NCBI RefSeq assembly: GCF_001570605.1
Contig: NZ_BBXG01000009.1
Span: 62,001-126,000, forward strand
From: Herbidospora cretacea
GTDB taxonomy: Bacteria; Actinomycetota; Actinomycetes; Streptosporangiales; Streptosporangiaceae
Reading direction: 5' to 3'
DNA length: 64,000 nt
In this document: piece after piece, positions 8,701 to 16,002 of the stretch
Layout of the letters: the number at the start of each line of letters is the position of its first letter
Numbering within the stretch: position 1 is the stretch's first letter
Notes under the pieces: generated by a model
Told to the model about the DNA's origin: nothing
What the model saw: the letters and a program-made list of their open reading frames with translations, nothing else
Database searches by the model: none
Made by a program: the position numbers and the translations under genes

Positions 8701-8925
8701 GAGTCGGCCGTGCTGCTCGGCGTCGCCGCCCGGCTACGGGGCGCCCACGACCATACCGACCCTCGGATCGGCGACCTCACCCGCCGTGGCCACGCCGCCC
8801 TGGGCGAAGCGGAGTTCGCCGCGGCCTACGCGCGCGGCTGGGAGATGGACGGGACGACCGCCGCCGCCCATCTCGGGCGGGCGGCATCAGGGGCGCGGGA
8901 TGTGCCGGTCGGCCCTGGGCCGTGA
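5761..8925 (+). CDS. BTAD-NB-ARC-TPR transcriptional regulator (SARP/AfsR-like)
   Basis: The 1054-residue protein has an OmpR-type winged helix (about 5-92), a bacterial transcriptional activator domain of TPR-like helices (about 98-245), then a STAND-type ATPase. The P-loop GPGGAGKT is at 289-296, followed by a Walker B region LLLVDNCEH and the LATSREPL sensor. The rest (about 590-1040) is helical TPR-like repeats. There is no LuxR-type C-terminus. Such proteins act as large ATP-dependent activators of secondary metabolism or catabolic genes. Start ATG 5761 is preceded by a GAAG-type site. Neighbours are the DUF998 gene upstream, divergent, and the cellulase downstream, convergent. Targets are unknown. 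Confidence 0.85.
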   Translation: MDEEARLRVILLGALQVSRGTAVVPVPGARLRGLLVRLALAGGRAVEPDVLADAIWAAEPPAVPGHALQTLVSRLRRAVDVVLVAGGYRLVVDADDVDALRFERLSAAGRDRLRAGEAEAARAVLTEAVRLWGDRPGAEPPVVAAVAPAVAIRLAQVSVEAVADLADAELSLGWADEAAERLARLLAEQPAHERAAASLMDALAAQGRQAEALTVYERIRQTLAEDLGADPGTALRERHLRLLRTDYAVPTADSPICLPAPLTSFVGREDDLALVDALLGRGRLVTVVGPGGAGKTRLALEAARRRAQPSWLVDLASVTEPAEITGAVLAAIGVRGPTFDARKQVEGDQLDVLVGELGRRDGLLLVDNCEHLIDAVAHLVVALLTRCPGLRVLATSREPLAVDGEALLPLAELTLPGPDDGVEQAGKAASVRLFTERAAAVRPGFRLDAATLPDVVRVVRGLDGLPLALELAAARLRTLSLPDLADGLADRFRLLTVGSRTAPPRHRTLRAVIAWSWDLLGDHERTVAERISVLPGGVTPVSAAAVCVGTAVPAAEIPALLAALVDRSLLQLAPGSRYRMLETLREYGADRLTAAGDLGAASDLAAVHFTDLMTRHAPRLRGPGQLTAMKVIGADYDNTLAALRHLCATRDPHGAIGLALSLTWYWQMFARHSDAAHWLDEALAVPGGEPTPERDCARAASLLNRADTRPETTTAEDRAEVRELAARLLAHAEPPGHYRVFGPILLFLYDKEAALAAFARLADGDDVWLAGLAHMFLAEITENAGALDRTRVHVEVALARFHQAGDRWGRAATLPMRARLRRYVDLDGALADLREAETLAGEFGSLSLGDRLYGDLRWIDLHVRRGDVDRALELLDAARERAAHASSAELPALVDACEADLRIRLGDLARAVDLLDPARPFPDHAKVPVASAWVALRLAKGDRAGAQKALREAHASARATGELPILALVAVHAAALAEARESAVLLGVAARLRGAHDHTDPRIGDLTRRGHAALGEAEFAAAYARGWEMDGTTAAAHLGRAASGARDVPVGPGP

Positions 8926-8982
8926 TGCGACAGGGGGCCGCGTCCGTGGGATGCGGCACCCCGTCATGGTCGGTGGTGATCG

Positions 8983-11076
8983 TCAGTTGGTGGCGCCGCT
9001 CACCGTCGTGCCGGTCTTGGTGACGTAGTAGGTGAGCTGTCTTCCACTCCAGAAGTGGAAGGTGAGCGTGATGCGGCCGTCGTTGGTCTCGGCGAAGAAC
9101 TCAGGCTTCATGATGATCGTTCCGGCGTTGTAGTCGGGCTGGAAGTTGCTCCAGAACTCCTTGTAGGTGGTCCAGTTGGCCGGGCCGGCCGGGCTTCCGT
9201 TGGCGTACTTGGCCTCCATGGTGGCCAGTTGGTCACCGCGGAACTGCGTGGGGATGGCGAAGGAGCTCGTCGTCCCGGTGGCGGCGCTCTGGGTCGGCGG
9301 GTCGGAGGTGATGATGCTGATCTGCCACGGTGTTCCCTGGGAGAAGCGGGCGTTGATGGTGGCGTTCACTCCGTAGGCCCGGTTGCCGGCCAGACGCGTC
9401 AGGGCGGCCGAGGTCAGCGTCAGCGTGGTCCCGGACACCGTGTAGTCGGCGCCCTGGCTCAGCGCGGCGCCGCCCTGCGAGAGTCCCTGGAAGGTGGTGC
9501 CGTTCAGGTTGAGCGTGAGCGTCTTGCCGGGGATCGCGCCGGTGCGGGGGACGTAGACCTGATCGGAGGAGGCGGTGCCCGAGCGGGTGGTCCAGCTGGC
9601 CTTCTGCATGTCCAGCACTCCCTGGTCGCGCCAGGTGAGCGTGTTGCGGTTCAGGAACGAGCCGGCGTCCCACAACATGGTGGTCAGGTTGCGGATGCGG
9701 GCGTTGTATCCCACGGCCTCCAGGTACTTCAGGAGCTCGCCTCGCTCGATGATGCCCGGCCGGGTGTAGTCGTAGCTGAGCAGTGCCCATTCTCCGATGA
9801 TCACCGGGATGCCGCGTGAGACGAACGTGGTGTGCGCCCGCTCGAAAGAGCTGACCAGGTCCTGCTCGACGGCGCTGTCGTACCTCGTGCCGCCGGCGAT
9901 GTTCACGCTGAACGGCCAGTAGCCGTAGAAGTGGACGGTGGCGGCGATGTTGGGATCGCGCAGAGCGGCGATGGTGGAGCTCAGCGCGTCCAGCCGGACC
10001 TGCTCCCCGCTGGTGTGCAGGGTGGGCAGCACGAGAACGCGGGTGGCGTTGCCGCCGCCGGTCTGGCGGACCAGGCGGACGAACTCGGTGTTGAGGGTGT
10101 TGACGAGCTGGTCGCCCTGCTCGTCACTGGAGGTGCCGGCGAACTGCGGTTCGTTGATGCTCTCGAACAGCACCCGGGACGAGTAGTCGCGGAAGGTGCC
10201 GGCGAGCTGATGCCACAGGGCGGTGTAGCGGTTCATCACCGTTGTGGGGTCGGAAGGGTAGGTGTTGATCCATTGCCAGGAGTCGTGGTGCAGGTTGATG
10301 AGCACGTGCAGGTCCTCGGCCAGGGACCAGTCGACGATCTGGCGCACGCGGTTCAGCCATGCGGTGTCGATGGTGTAGTCGGGGGCCGGTCCGTGGTGGT
10401 TGCTCCAGGTGATCGGGATCCGGATGCTCTTGTATCCCTGCGCCCGGACCTGCCGCAGCATGGTCTGTGTGGTCAGCGGGTTGCCCCAGGCCGTCTCGTC
10501 GGGGATCGCGTCGAGCGTGTTGCCCAAATTCCAGCCGGGCTGCATCGCGGCCACGACGGCCATCGCGTTGCCGGGCGTCGGTGACGGGCTGGGCGAAGGG
10601 CTCGGTGACGGTGACGGGCTGGGTGATGGGCTGGGGGACGGGCTGGCCGTCGGGCCGTTGCAGGTGACGCCGTTCAGGGTGAAGGACGTCGGCGCGGCGT
10701 TGGCGTTCGTCCAGGTGCCGTTGAAGCCGAAGGAGACCGTCGCCCGGGTCGCGATGGCGGCGTTCCAGCTCAGGTTCGCCGCGGAGACCTGTGCCCCGGA
10801 GGTGGTGATGGTGGCGCTCCAGGCCTGGCTGATTCCCTGGCCGGACGGGAAGGTCCAGGCGAGTTTCCAGCCGTTGACCGGGTCGCCGAGGTTGGTGACG
10901 TTCACATTGGCGGTGAACCCGCCCGGCCACTGCGTGGAGACGGTGTAGGCGACGTTGCAGCCGGTCGCCGCCTGGGCGGGGGCGGCCGTCGTGGCCACGG
11001 CCGTGACCGTGGTCAACGCGATGGCCGCGCCGACGAGCGCGCTGACCCACCGGCGCGCTCTTGGTGGACTCTGCAT
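8983..11076 (-). CDS. Secreted GH5 endoglucanase with CBM2, X2 and CBM46-like modules
   Basis: The 697-residue precursor begins with a signal peptide (RRW, then a hydrophobic run, cleaved after APAQA near 36). CBM2 (about 39-138, two terminal cysteines) binds cellulose; a Ser-Pro linker follows (143-166). The GH5 barrel (about 168-490) shows acid/base E307 in ESINEPQ and nucleophile E427 in IIGEWA, plus LHHD and HFYGYW. After it come an Ig-like X2 module (about 498-595) and a C-terminal CBM46-like module (about 600-690). GH5-X2-CBM46 is a known tri-modular arrangement of GH5 subfamily 4 beta-glucanases. The enzyme would cut cellulose or mixed-linkage glucans outside the cell. A LacI regulator diverges upstream. 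Confidence 0.9.
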   Translation of the reverse strand: MQSPPRARRWVSALVGAAIALTTVTAVATTAAPAQAATGCNVAYTVSTQWPGGFTANVNVTNLGDPVNGWKLAWTFPSGQGISQAWSATITTSGAQVSAANLSWNAAIATRATVSFGFNGTWTNANAAPTSFTLNGVTCNGPTASPSPSPSPSPSPSPSPSPSPSPTPGNAMAVVAAMQPGWNLGNTLDAIPDETAWGNPLTTQTMLRQVRAQGYKSIRIPITWSNHHGPAPDYTIDTAWLNRVRQIVDWSLAEDLHVLINLHHDSWQWINTYPSDPTTVMNRYTALWHQLAGTFRDYSSRVLFESINEPQFAGTSSDEQGDQLVNTLNTEFVRLVRQTGGGNATRVLVLPTLHTSGEQVRLDALSSTIAALRDPNIAATVHFYGYWPFSVNIAGGTRYDSAVEQDLVSSFERAHTTFVSRGIPVIIGEWALLSYDYTRPGIIERGELLKYLEAVGYNARIRNLTTMLWDAGSFLNRNTLTWRDQGVLDMQKASWTTRSGTASSDQVYVPRTGAIPGKTLTLNLNGTTFQGLSQGGAALSQGADYTVSGTTLTLTSAALTRLAGNRAYGVNATINARFSQGTPWQISIITSDPPTQSAATGTTSSFAIPTQFRGDQLATMEAKYANGSPAGPANWTTYKEFWSNFQPDYNAGTIIMKPEFFAETNDGRITLTFHFWSGRQLTYYVTKTGTTVSGATN

Positions 11077-11486
11077 TCGTTACTCCTTGGGGGGCGTCAG
11101 GCTCGGCCGCTCCCGATCGGCACTGGGCCGTGCCGAAGGGAGCAGATCTCCTGGATGTGGCGTGGCGCCTGGGCGCGCGCACGCCGAAGAACCGCGGCCT
11201 GGGCCTGACCACCGGACCGCCTCACCAAGAAAGTTTCTCCTCAAATGGCGAGAAACATAACTTAAGGAGAGCCTCGGAATACGTCCACCTGCCATCAAAA
11301 ACGGAGGCATCGGTATGAAAGCGGCACGCTAGGCGAGGCGTGGCTACCTGGGAAAACCGCGCTCGTCGCGAAAGTATCCCGGCGTTCGTTCTGAACGTTT
11401 CAGGCGGGCGCGGTTATATGGCATGCGACGGGCTATTCTGACCGCCGGGAGCGGGACCGGTTCGGTTTCGACGGGAAGGGGCCGGA
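11077..11486. promoter_or_regulatory. 410-base control region between cellulase and LacI genes
   Basis: No gene is supported. AGAAAGTTTCT at 11228-11238 is an inverted repeat around one base and fits the GAAA-N-TTTC palindromes known upstream of actinomycete xylanase and cellulase genes; it lies about 150 bases upstream of the cellulase start. A second site, CTGAACGTTTCAG at 11391-11403, is close to the LacI-family operator pattern with a central CG but is one base short of perfect symmetry. It lies 84 bases upstream of the LacI start. Both are inferred operators. Confidence 0.45.
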
Positions 11487-12551
11487 GTGTCGTACACCGA
11501 GCCGCACGAAGGGATCGACGACGCGGTCAGAGGTGACCCGTCCCGTCCCGTGACGATCTCCTACATCGCCGAGACGGCCGGGGTGTCGGTCCCCACCGTC
11601 TCCAAAGTGATCAACGGACGATCCGGTGTCTCGGCCGACACCCGTGCCCGGGTCGAGGCGCTCATCAGCGAGTTCGGCTATCGCCGGGCCAATCGCCGCA
11701 ATCTCGTGGAGCTCGTTTTCAGCCGGCTTGAGGACCTCTGGGGCATGGAGATCATCCGGGGGGTGGAGCAGGTGGCCCGCGAACAGCGGGTCGGGGTCGT
11801 CCTGACCGAGTTCGGCCCCCGCCCGGACACCGTGGCGCCACCGATCGACGCCACGGTCGCTCGCCGGCCGGCCTGCGTGGTGACGGTCGCGCAGCTTTCC
11901 CAGGAGCAGCGTGACCAGTTGCGTGCCAAGGAGATTCCGTTCGTGGTCTTCGACCCCACGATCGAACTGCCCGATGGCGTGCCGTTCGTGGGCGCCACCA
12001 ACTGGGCCGGGGGCCGCTCGGCCGCACGGCATTTGATCGAACTCGGGCACCGCCGGATCGGCATGGTCGCCGGTCCGGACCACGTGCTGTGCTGCCGGGC
12101 ACGCCTGGACGGCTACCGCGCCGCCCTGGAGGCAGCCGGTCTGACTCCGCACCCCGACCTGGTCATACGGACGGAGCTGACCAGAGAGCACGGACGCGCG
12201 GCAGCCCTCACCCTGCTGACGGCGGACGACCCACCGACGGCGATCTTCGCGTGCAACGATCTCCAGGCCCTCGGCGTCTACCAGGCCGCACGCGAGGTGG
12301 GATCGCGCATCCCGCAGGATCTGAGCGTGGTCGGGTTCGACGATCTGCCCGTCGCCGCGCTGGTCGATCCTCCCCTGACGACAGTCCACCAGCCGCTCGC
12401 CGAGATGGCCGTCGCGGCCACGGAACTGGCGCTCGCCCTGGGTCGTGGCGAGGCGCCCGCCCGGGTCGGCATCGAACTCGCCACCACGTTGACGATCCGC
12501 GCCAGCACCGCACCGCCGAGCCGGGACCTCGGAGCCGTCGTTTCAGGATGA
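11487..12551 (+). CDS. LacI family transcriptional regulator
   Basis: A 354-residue regulator with an N-terminal LacI helix-turn-helix (about 24-70: VTISYIAETAGVSVPTVSKV, then hinge residues through NRRN) and a periplasmic-binding-protein-like effector domain (about 80-345) containing TAIFACNDLQALGV and VVGFDDLPVAALV, hallmarks of the family. Start is GTG 11487 with GAAGGGG upstream. It diverges from the GH5 cellulase and very probably represses it in response to a cello-oligosaccharide, as CelR/CebR do; the effector is inferred from context. The region between the two genes carries palindromes that could be its operators. Confidence 0.88.
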   Translation: MSYTEPHEGIDDAVRGDPSRPVTISYIAETAGVSVPTVSKVINGRSGVSADTRARVEALISEFGYRRANRRNLVELVFSRLEDLWGMEIIRGVEQVAREQRVGVVLTEFGPRPDTVAPPIDATVARRPACVVTVAQLSQEQRDQLRAKEIPFVVFDPTIELPDGVPFVGATNWAGGRSAARHLIELGHRRIGMVAGPDHVLCCRARLDGYRAALEAAGLTPHPDLVIRTELTREHGRAAALTLLTADDPPTAIFACNDLQALGVYQAAREVGSRIPQDLSVVGFDDLPVAALVDPPLTTVHQPLAEMAVAATELALALGRGEAPARVGIELATTLTIRASTAPPSRDLGAVVSG

Positions 12552-12611
12552 GGCCCGCTCAGCCCGGACTCGGTGATCGATCGGCGGTGCTGCTCCCGAC
12601 CCTGGGCACCT

Positions 12612-12677
12612 TTCAAGCGGACTGAGCGGGGTGAATTCGGCCGTCGCCTGTGGCTTGAGGAAGTGTCGTCAGTCCAG
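12612..12677 (+). pseudogene. Orphan 3' fragment of MazG-like gene
   Basis: Twenty-two codons read FKRTERGEFGRRLWLEEVSS plus VQ, matching the end of the gene at 3883-4224. The stop codon there (TAG) is CAA here, and nothing upstream continues the family. Confidence 0.75.
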
Positions 12678-12921
12678 CAAGGCTTATCCGCACTTCCGCC
12701 TCAGCTAGCTGATCAAGCTCCATTGCGATGGGGCGACCTGTGGCGGACGCCGGCATCGCAATTCGGGTGCGACCCATCCGCGACATGATCTTGTGGGTTG
12801 CGGGCCCTCTGGCCGTAATGCCAAGTCAGAGCAAGCGTTGACGGCAATCAACAGTATTCCTGGAAACCGCTGGGGGCGGTGACGTTCCTCGTGGGTTCGA
12901 ATCCCACGCTCTCCGCCTACC
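12613..12921 (+). repeat. Direct repeat copy 2
   Basis: Matches 4157-4491 over its length, with one 26-base gap and scattered changes. It begins with the orphan end of a MazG-like gene and ends with a second tRNA-Ser-like sequence. Together the copies bracket 4492-12612. Confidence 0.8.
12826..12915 (+). pseudogene. Second degenerate tRNA-Ser-like sequence
   Basis: Same length (90 bases) as the copy at 4396-4485, with the same perfect T arm and 3' acceptor strand. The anticodon arm is broken: the loop reads CCTGGAA and two of five stem pairs are lost. It is more decayed than copy 1. Confidence 0.6.
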
Positions 12922-13223
12922 TGGGAAAGGGTTCTGATGATCATTGCCTGGTTGTGCACCCTGATGCGTATTCACGACATGATCTCGGTGATGTTTTCCG
13001 AGCCATATGAGTGGGCCCGCTCCGGGAAACGTGGCCAGACCATGCGAAAGCTCCGTCTCGCACTACTCCGCTGAGAAGTCATTCGCCCCGACACGCTGAT
13101 TCCCCTCGGCGGCCGAGCGTCGCCTTGGCGAAAGCGCGTAAGCGTGATCCGTTCCCTGCCCGACTCGTCGGGTAGCACCACCCCTTCGCAAGGTCCGAAT
13201 ATTCACGACTCTTGGTGGGCGCC

Positions 13224-13592
13224 GTGACGAGCCGCTTCACGCAGTGGACGCTCGACGTGATCGACAGCCGGAAGATGGCCGCGTTCTGGTCGCAGGCTCT
13301 CGGCTACGAGATCGAGCACGACGGGACGAGCCCGCACCTGTTCCCACCCTCCGACGCCCCACCCGGCTCGCTGACGGTCTGGCTCCAGGAGACCGGCGAC
13401 CCCAAGAGCGGCAAGAACCGCAACCACCCCGACCTCCATGTCCCGGACGGCCAGGTGGACGAAGAGGTCGAGCGCCTGATCGCCTTGGGGGCCGAGCGAA
13501 TCGACATCGGTCAGAAGGGCGACGAGGGGTTCGTCGTGCTGGCCGACCCCGAAGGCAACGAGTTCTGCCTCCTCTACCGAAGGCCTGAGTGA
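13224..13592 (+). CDS. VOC family (glyoxalase-like) protein
   Basis: A 122-residue single-domain protein with the paired beta-alpha-beta-beta-beta pattern of the vicinal oxygen chelate fold: SRFTQWTLDVIDSRKMAAFW at the start, HPDLHV in the middle and VLADPEGNEFCLLY at the end. The last motif supplies the metal-binding Glu. I use GTG 13224, which has GGTGG about 6 bases upstream; TTG 13212 and GTG 13215 are also in frame. Substrate is unknown; relatives include glyoxalases, dioxygenases and antibiotic-binding proteins. It stands alone between the repeat and a membrane protein gene. Confidence 0.75.
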   Translation: MTSRFTQWTLDVIDSRKMAAFWSQALGYEIEHDGTSPHLFPPSDAPPGSLTVWLQETGDPKSGKNRNHPDLHVPDGQVDEEVERLIALGAERIDIGQKGDEGFVVLADPEGNEFCLLYRRPE

Positions 13593-13781
13593 AGGCGCAC
13601 AGCAGACAGCCGGCAGGTTCGTGGGTCGCCACACCCCGCACGCCGTCCACACGGGCGTGATCAGCTGGCGAAGCCCCATCGGCCGTGATCGCCAGACGGT
13701 CACGCCACTGTTCTGAGTGTCAAGGTGTGTCTGATCGCCTTGAGGTCAGGGGAGCCTTTTCGGCGGTTTCGGGAGGGCGCC

Positions 13782-15149
13782 ATGGTCATCGTCCGGCGAG
13801 AGCTCACCACCACACCCACGGTCCTGCTCGCGGGGGTGGCACTTCTCTACCTCACCGCCCAGCTCCTCATCCCCACCCTCGGCATGGGGATCGGCTGGGA
13901 CGAGGCCGTCTACGCCTCCCAGTACGCCGCGCACGCCCCGCCCGCCGTCTACTCCGCCCCCCGCGCCCAGGGGGTGCCGCTGCTCGTCGCGCCGATCGTG
14001 GCGATCACCGACAACCTGGTCGTGCTGCGGATCTGGCTGACCCTGGTCTCCTCGGCCGCCCTCTTCGGGGCTTTCGCCGTGTGGCTGCGGGTCAGGAACC
14101 ACTGGGTCGTGCCGCTGGCGGCGCTGGTCCTGGCCGGATGCTGGCTGTCGCTCTTCTACGGCAACCAGGCGATGCCCAATCTCTACGTCGCGCTGGGCGC
14201 GGTCGCCGCCACCGGCTTCCTGCTGACCTCGACCCCGCTTGGCCTGGGCGCGTCCATGCTGCTCGTCTCCGTCATGAGGCCGACCGACGCGCTGGTGCTG
14301 GCGGTGCCGCTGGCCGCCTACGCCCTGTGGCAGCGGCGTTTCCGGGAACTGGCGGCGGTGGCCGTGGGGCTGGCGATCGGCTGGGGCCAGTGGGCGGCCG
14401 AGGCGGTCGTCCGGTTCGGCGGGGTCGCCGAGCGCCTCGGGGCGGCGGGGGAGCACAACGACACCGGGCTGACCAGCACCTGGGGTGAGCAGGCCCGGGC
14501 GCTCGACGGGCCGGCGCTGTGCCGGTTCGGGGTCGAGTGCGGCGGGGTGTCTCCGGTCATGCTGATCTGGTGGATCGCGCTTCCGCTGGCCGTGGGCGCG
14601 GGTCTGTGGGCGGCTCGGCACACCGAGTGGTTCCGTCCGCTCGTGCTGGCGACGGCGACGGCCGTGGCGATGGCGCTGCCCTACTTCTTCTACGTCGACT
14701 ACGCCGCCCCTCGCTTCCTGCTTCCCGTGTACGCCCTGCTGGCCCTCCCCGTCGCGACCGCCGCCCTGCTGGCGCCCAAAACGGTTATGGCCGGTGTGGC
14801 GGCCCACCTCATCCTCCAGGGCGCCGTGGCCGTCGCCATGTCGTCGGACGCCCGCGCCGACCGCGACGTCATGAACGCCGCCGCCGGGGAGCTCAGGCCC
14901 CGGATCGACGGGCCGTGCGTGATCTACGGGCAGGGCGGGGCCCAGCTCGGCTACCTGCTGGGCTGCGAGTCGCAGGCGATCGCCCAGCGGTTCGACGAGA
15001 CGATGCCCCAGCGGGTCGAGGGTTTCCGGGATCGCGGCTACGACGTCATCCTGACGCATCGGGGTGTCAGGGCCCCGTCGTACACCGACGACTGGGAACG
15101 GCAGGACCTCCCCGGTCCGTGGCGGGCCCGGTTCGCCCCGGCCTCCTGA
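13782..15149 (+). CDS. Polytopic membrane protein, GT39/PMT-like
   Basis: A 455-residue protein with about ten hydrophobic segments and a C-terminal soluble tail of about 110 residues. Start is ATG 13782, behind GGGAGGG; an upstream in-frame ATG at 13725 has no ribosome site. The first large loop contains GIGWDEAVYASQYA, recalling the Asp-containing loop of lipid-linked-sugar mannosyltransferases (GT39/PMT, GT-C fold), where an acidic residue after TM1 is catalytic. The match is weak, so glycosyltransferase activity is only a suggestion. It may otherwise be an uncharacterised membrane protein. The acetolactate decarboxylase gene follows after 57 bases. Confidence 0.6.
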   Translation: MVIVRRELTTTPTVLLAGVALLYLTAQLLIPTLGMGIGWDEAVYASQYAAHAPPAVYSAPRAQGVPLLVAPIVAITDNLVVLRIWLTLVSSAALFGAFAVWLRVRNHWVVPLAALVLAGCWLSLFYGNQAMPNLYVALGAVAATGFLLTSTPLGLGASMLLVSVMRPTDALVLAVPLAAYALWQRRFRELAAVAVGLAIGWGQWAAEAVVRFGGVAERLGAAGEHNDTGLTSTWGEQARALDGPALCRFGVECGGVSPVMLIWWIALPLAVGAGLWAARHTEWFRPLVLATATAVAMALPYFFYVDYAAPRFLLPVYALLALPVATAALLAPKTVMAGVAAHLILQGAVAVAMSSDARADRDVMNAAAGELRPRIDGPCVIYGQGGAQLGYLLGCESQAIAQRFDETMPQRVEGFRDRGYDVILTHRGVRAPSYTDDWERQDLPGPWRARFAPAS

Positions 15150-15206
15150 GGCGCAGTGGCTTCGTGCTCACAAACGTCCGATGACCTGCTTTGTTAGCGT
15201 GAGGAC

Positions 15207-15998
15207 ATGGCCGGAACCTCGCGCGAGGCGTTCCGCGGGTGGGTGCGGAACCTGCTCGCACATGTCAGCGGATCAGGCGACGCCCGGCAGTCACGGGAGA
15301 TCTATCAGACCTCCACCATGGGCGCGCTCCTCGAAGGCGTCTACGAGGGCGAGGTGACGATCGGCGAGTTGCTGAAGCACGGCGACTTCGGCCTCGGGAC
15401 GTTCAACCGGCTCGACGGGGAGATGCTGATCCTCGACGGCGTCTGCCATCACCTGCGGGCCGACGGCAGCGCCCACGTCGCCGCCGACGACGAGAAGACG
15501 CCGTTCGCGGTGGTGACCCGCTTCCGGCCGGACACCGCCATCCCGGTCACGTCGGGCAGCGACCACGCGGCCGTCATCCGGCTCATCGACACGTCGGTCG
15601 GCAGCTTCAACGTGATCTACGCCATCCGCGTCACCGGGACGTTCCGCCAGGTCCGCACCCGGACGGTGATGGAGCAGTCGCCGCCCTACCCGCCGCTGAC
15701 CGAGGCGACGAAGGGACAGCAGGAGAACACCTTCTCCGACATCACGGGGACGCTGGCCGGTTACCGTACGCCCGACTTCGAACAGGGCATCTCGGTGGCC
15801 GGCTACCACCTGCACTTCATCGACGAGAGCGGGCGGCGCGGCGGTCACGCCCTGGACTTCGAGCTGGAGCGCGGCACCGTCGAGCTCAGCGTCCGCTCGG
15901 AGATCCACCTCAGCCTGCCCCGGACCCGGCAGTTCCTCGACTCGAATCTGAGCAGTGGCGACATCGCCGCCCAGATCCGCCAGGCCGAAGGAGGATGA
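15207..15998 (+). CDS. alsD: Alpha-acetolactate decarboxylase
   Basis: A 263-residue cytoplasmic enzyme converting alpha-acetolactate to acetoin plus CO2. Family patterns are clear: [16 protein letters not shown] near the N-terminus, [15 protein letters not shown], and the zinc-binding histidine cluster in [16 protein letters not shown]. Length fits BudA/AlsD proteins. Start is ATG 15207. The stop lies within the ribosome site of alsS, with only 4 bases between the genes, so they form one transcript. Together they divert pyruvate to acetoin, which limits acidification during overflow metabolism. The usual AlsR LysR regulator is absent next to it. Confidence 0.92.
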   Translation: MAGTSREAFRGWVRNLLAHVSGSGDARQSREIYQTSTMGALLEGVYEGEVTIGELLKHGDFGLGTFNRLDGEMLILDGVCHHLRADGSAHVAADDEKTPFAVVTRFRPDTAIPVTSGSDHAAVIRLIDTSVGSFNVIYAIRVTGTFRQVRTRTVMEQSPPYPPLTEATKGQQENTFSDITGTLAGYRTPDFEQGISVAGYHLHFIDESGRRGGHALDFELERGTVELSVRSEIHLSLPRTRQFLDSNLSSGDIAAQIRQAEGG

Positions 15999-16002
15999 AG
16001 CG

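Larger units (their letters stand above)
12552..13223. other. Intergenic repeat-bearing stretch, no intact gene
   Basis: This stretch holds the second copy of the long direct repeat (12613-12921), then about 300 bases with patchy similarity to 4500-4610 and no convincing frame. A minus-strand frame through the tRNA-like part is only the antisense of that structure. Confidence 0.6.

Noticed and set aside
10570-10650. Tandem DNA repeat of possible mobile origin
   Set aside because: It encodes the Ser-Pro linker of the cellulase and is explained by that.
12705-12959. Minus-strand 84-codon frame reading GERGIRTHE near its start
   Set aside because: It is the antisense of the tRNA-Ser-like repeat; this kind of frame is a known false call opposite tRNA genes.
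13746-15059. Long minus-strand open frame of 437 codons
   Set aside because: It is the shadow of the membrane protein gene; the translation is rich in Arg, Gly, His and Gln with no fold-like pattern.
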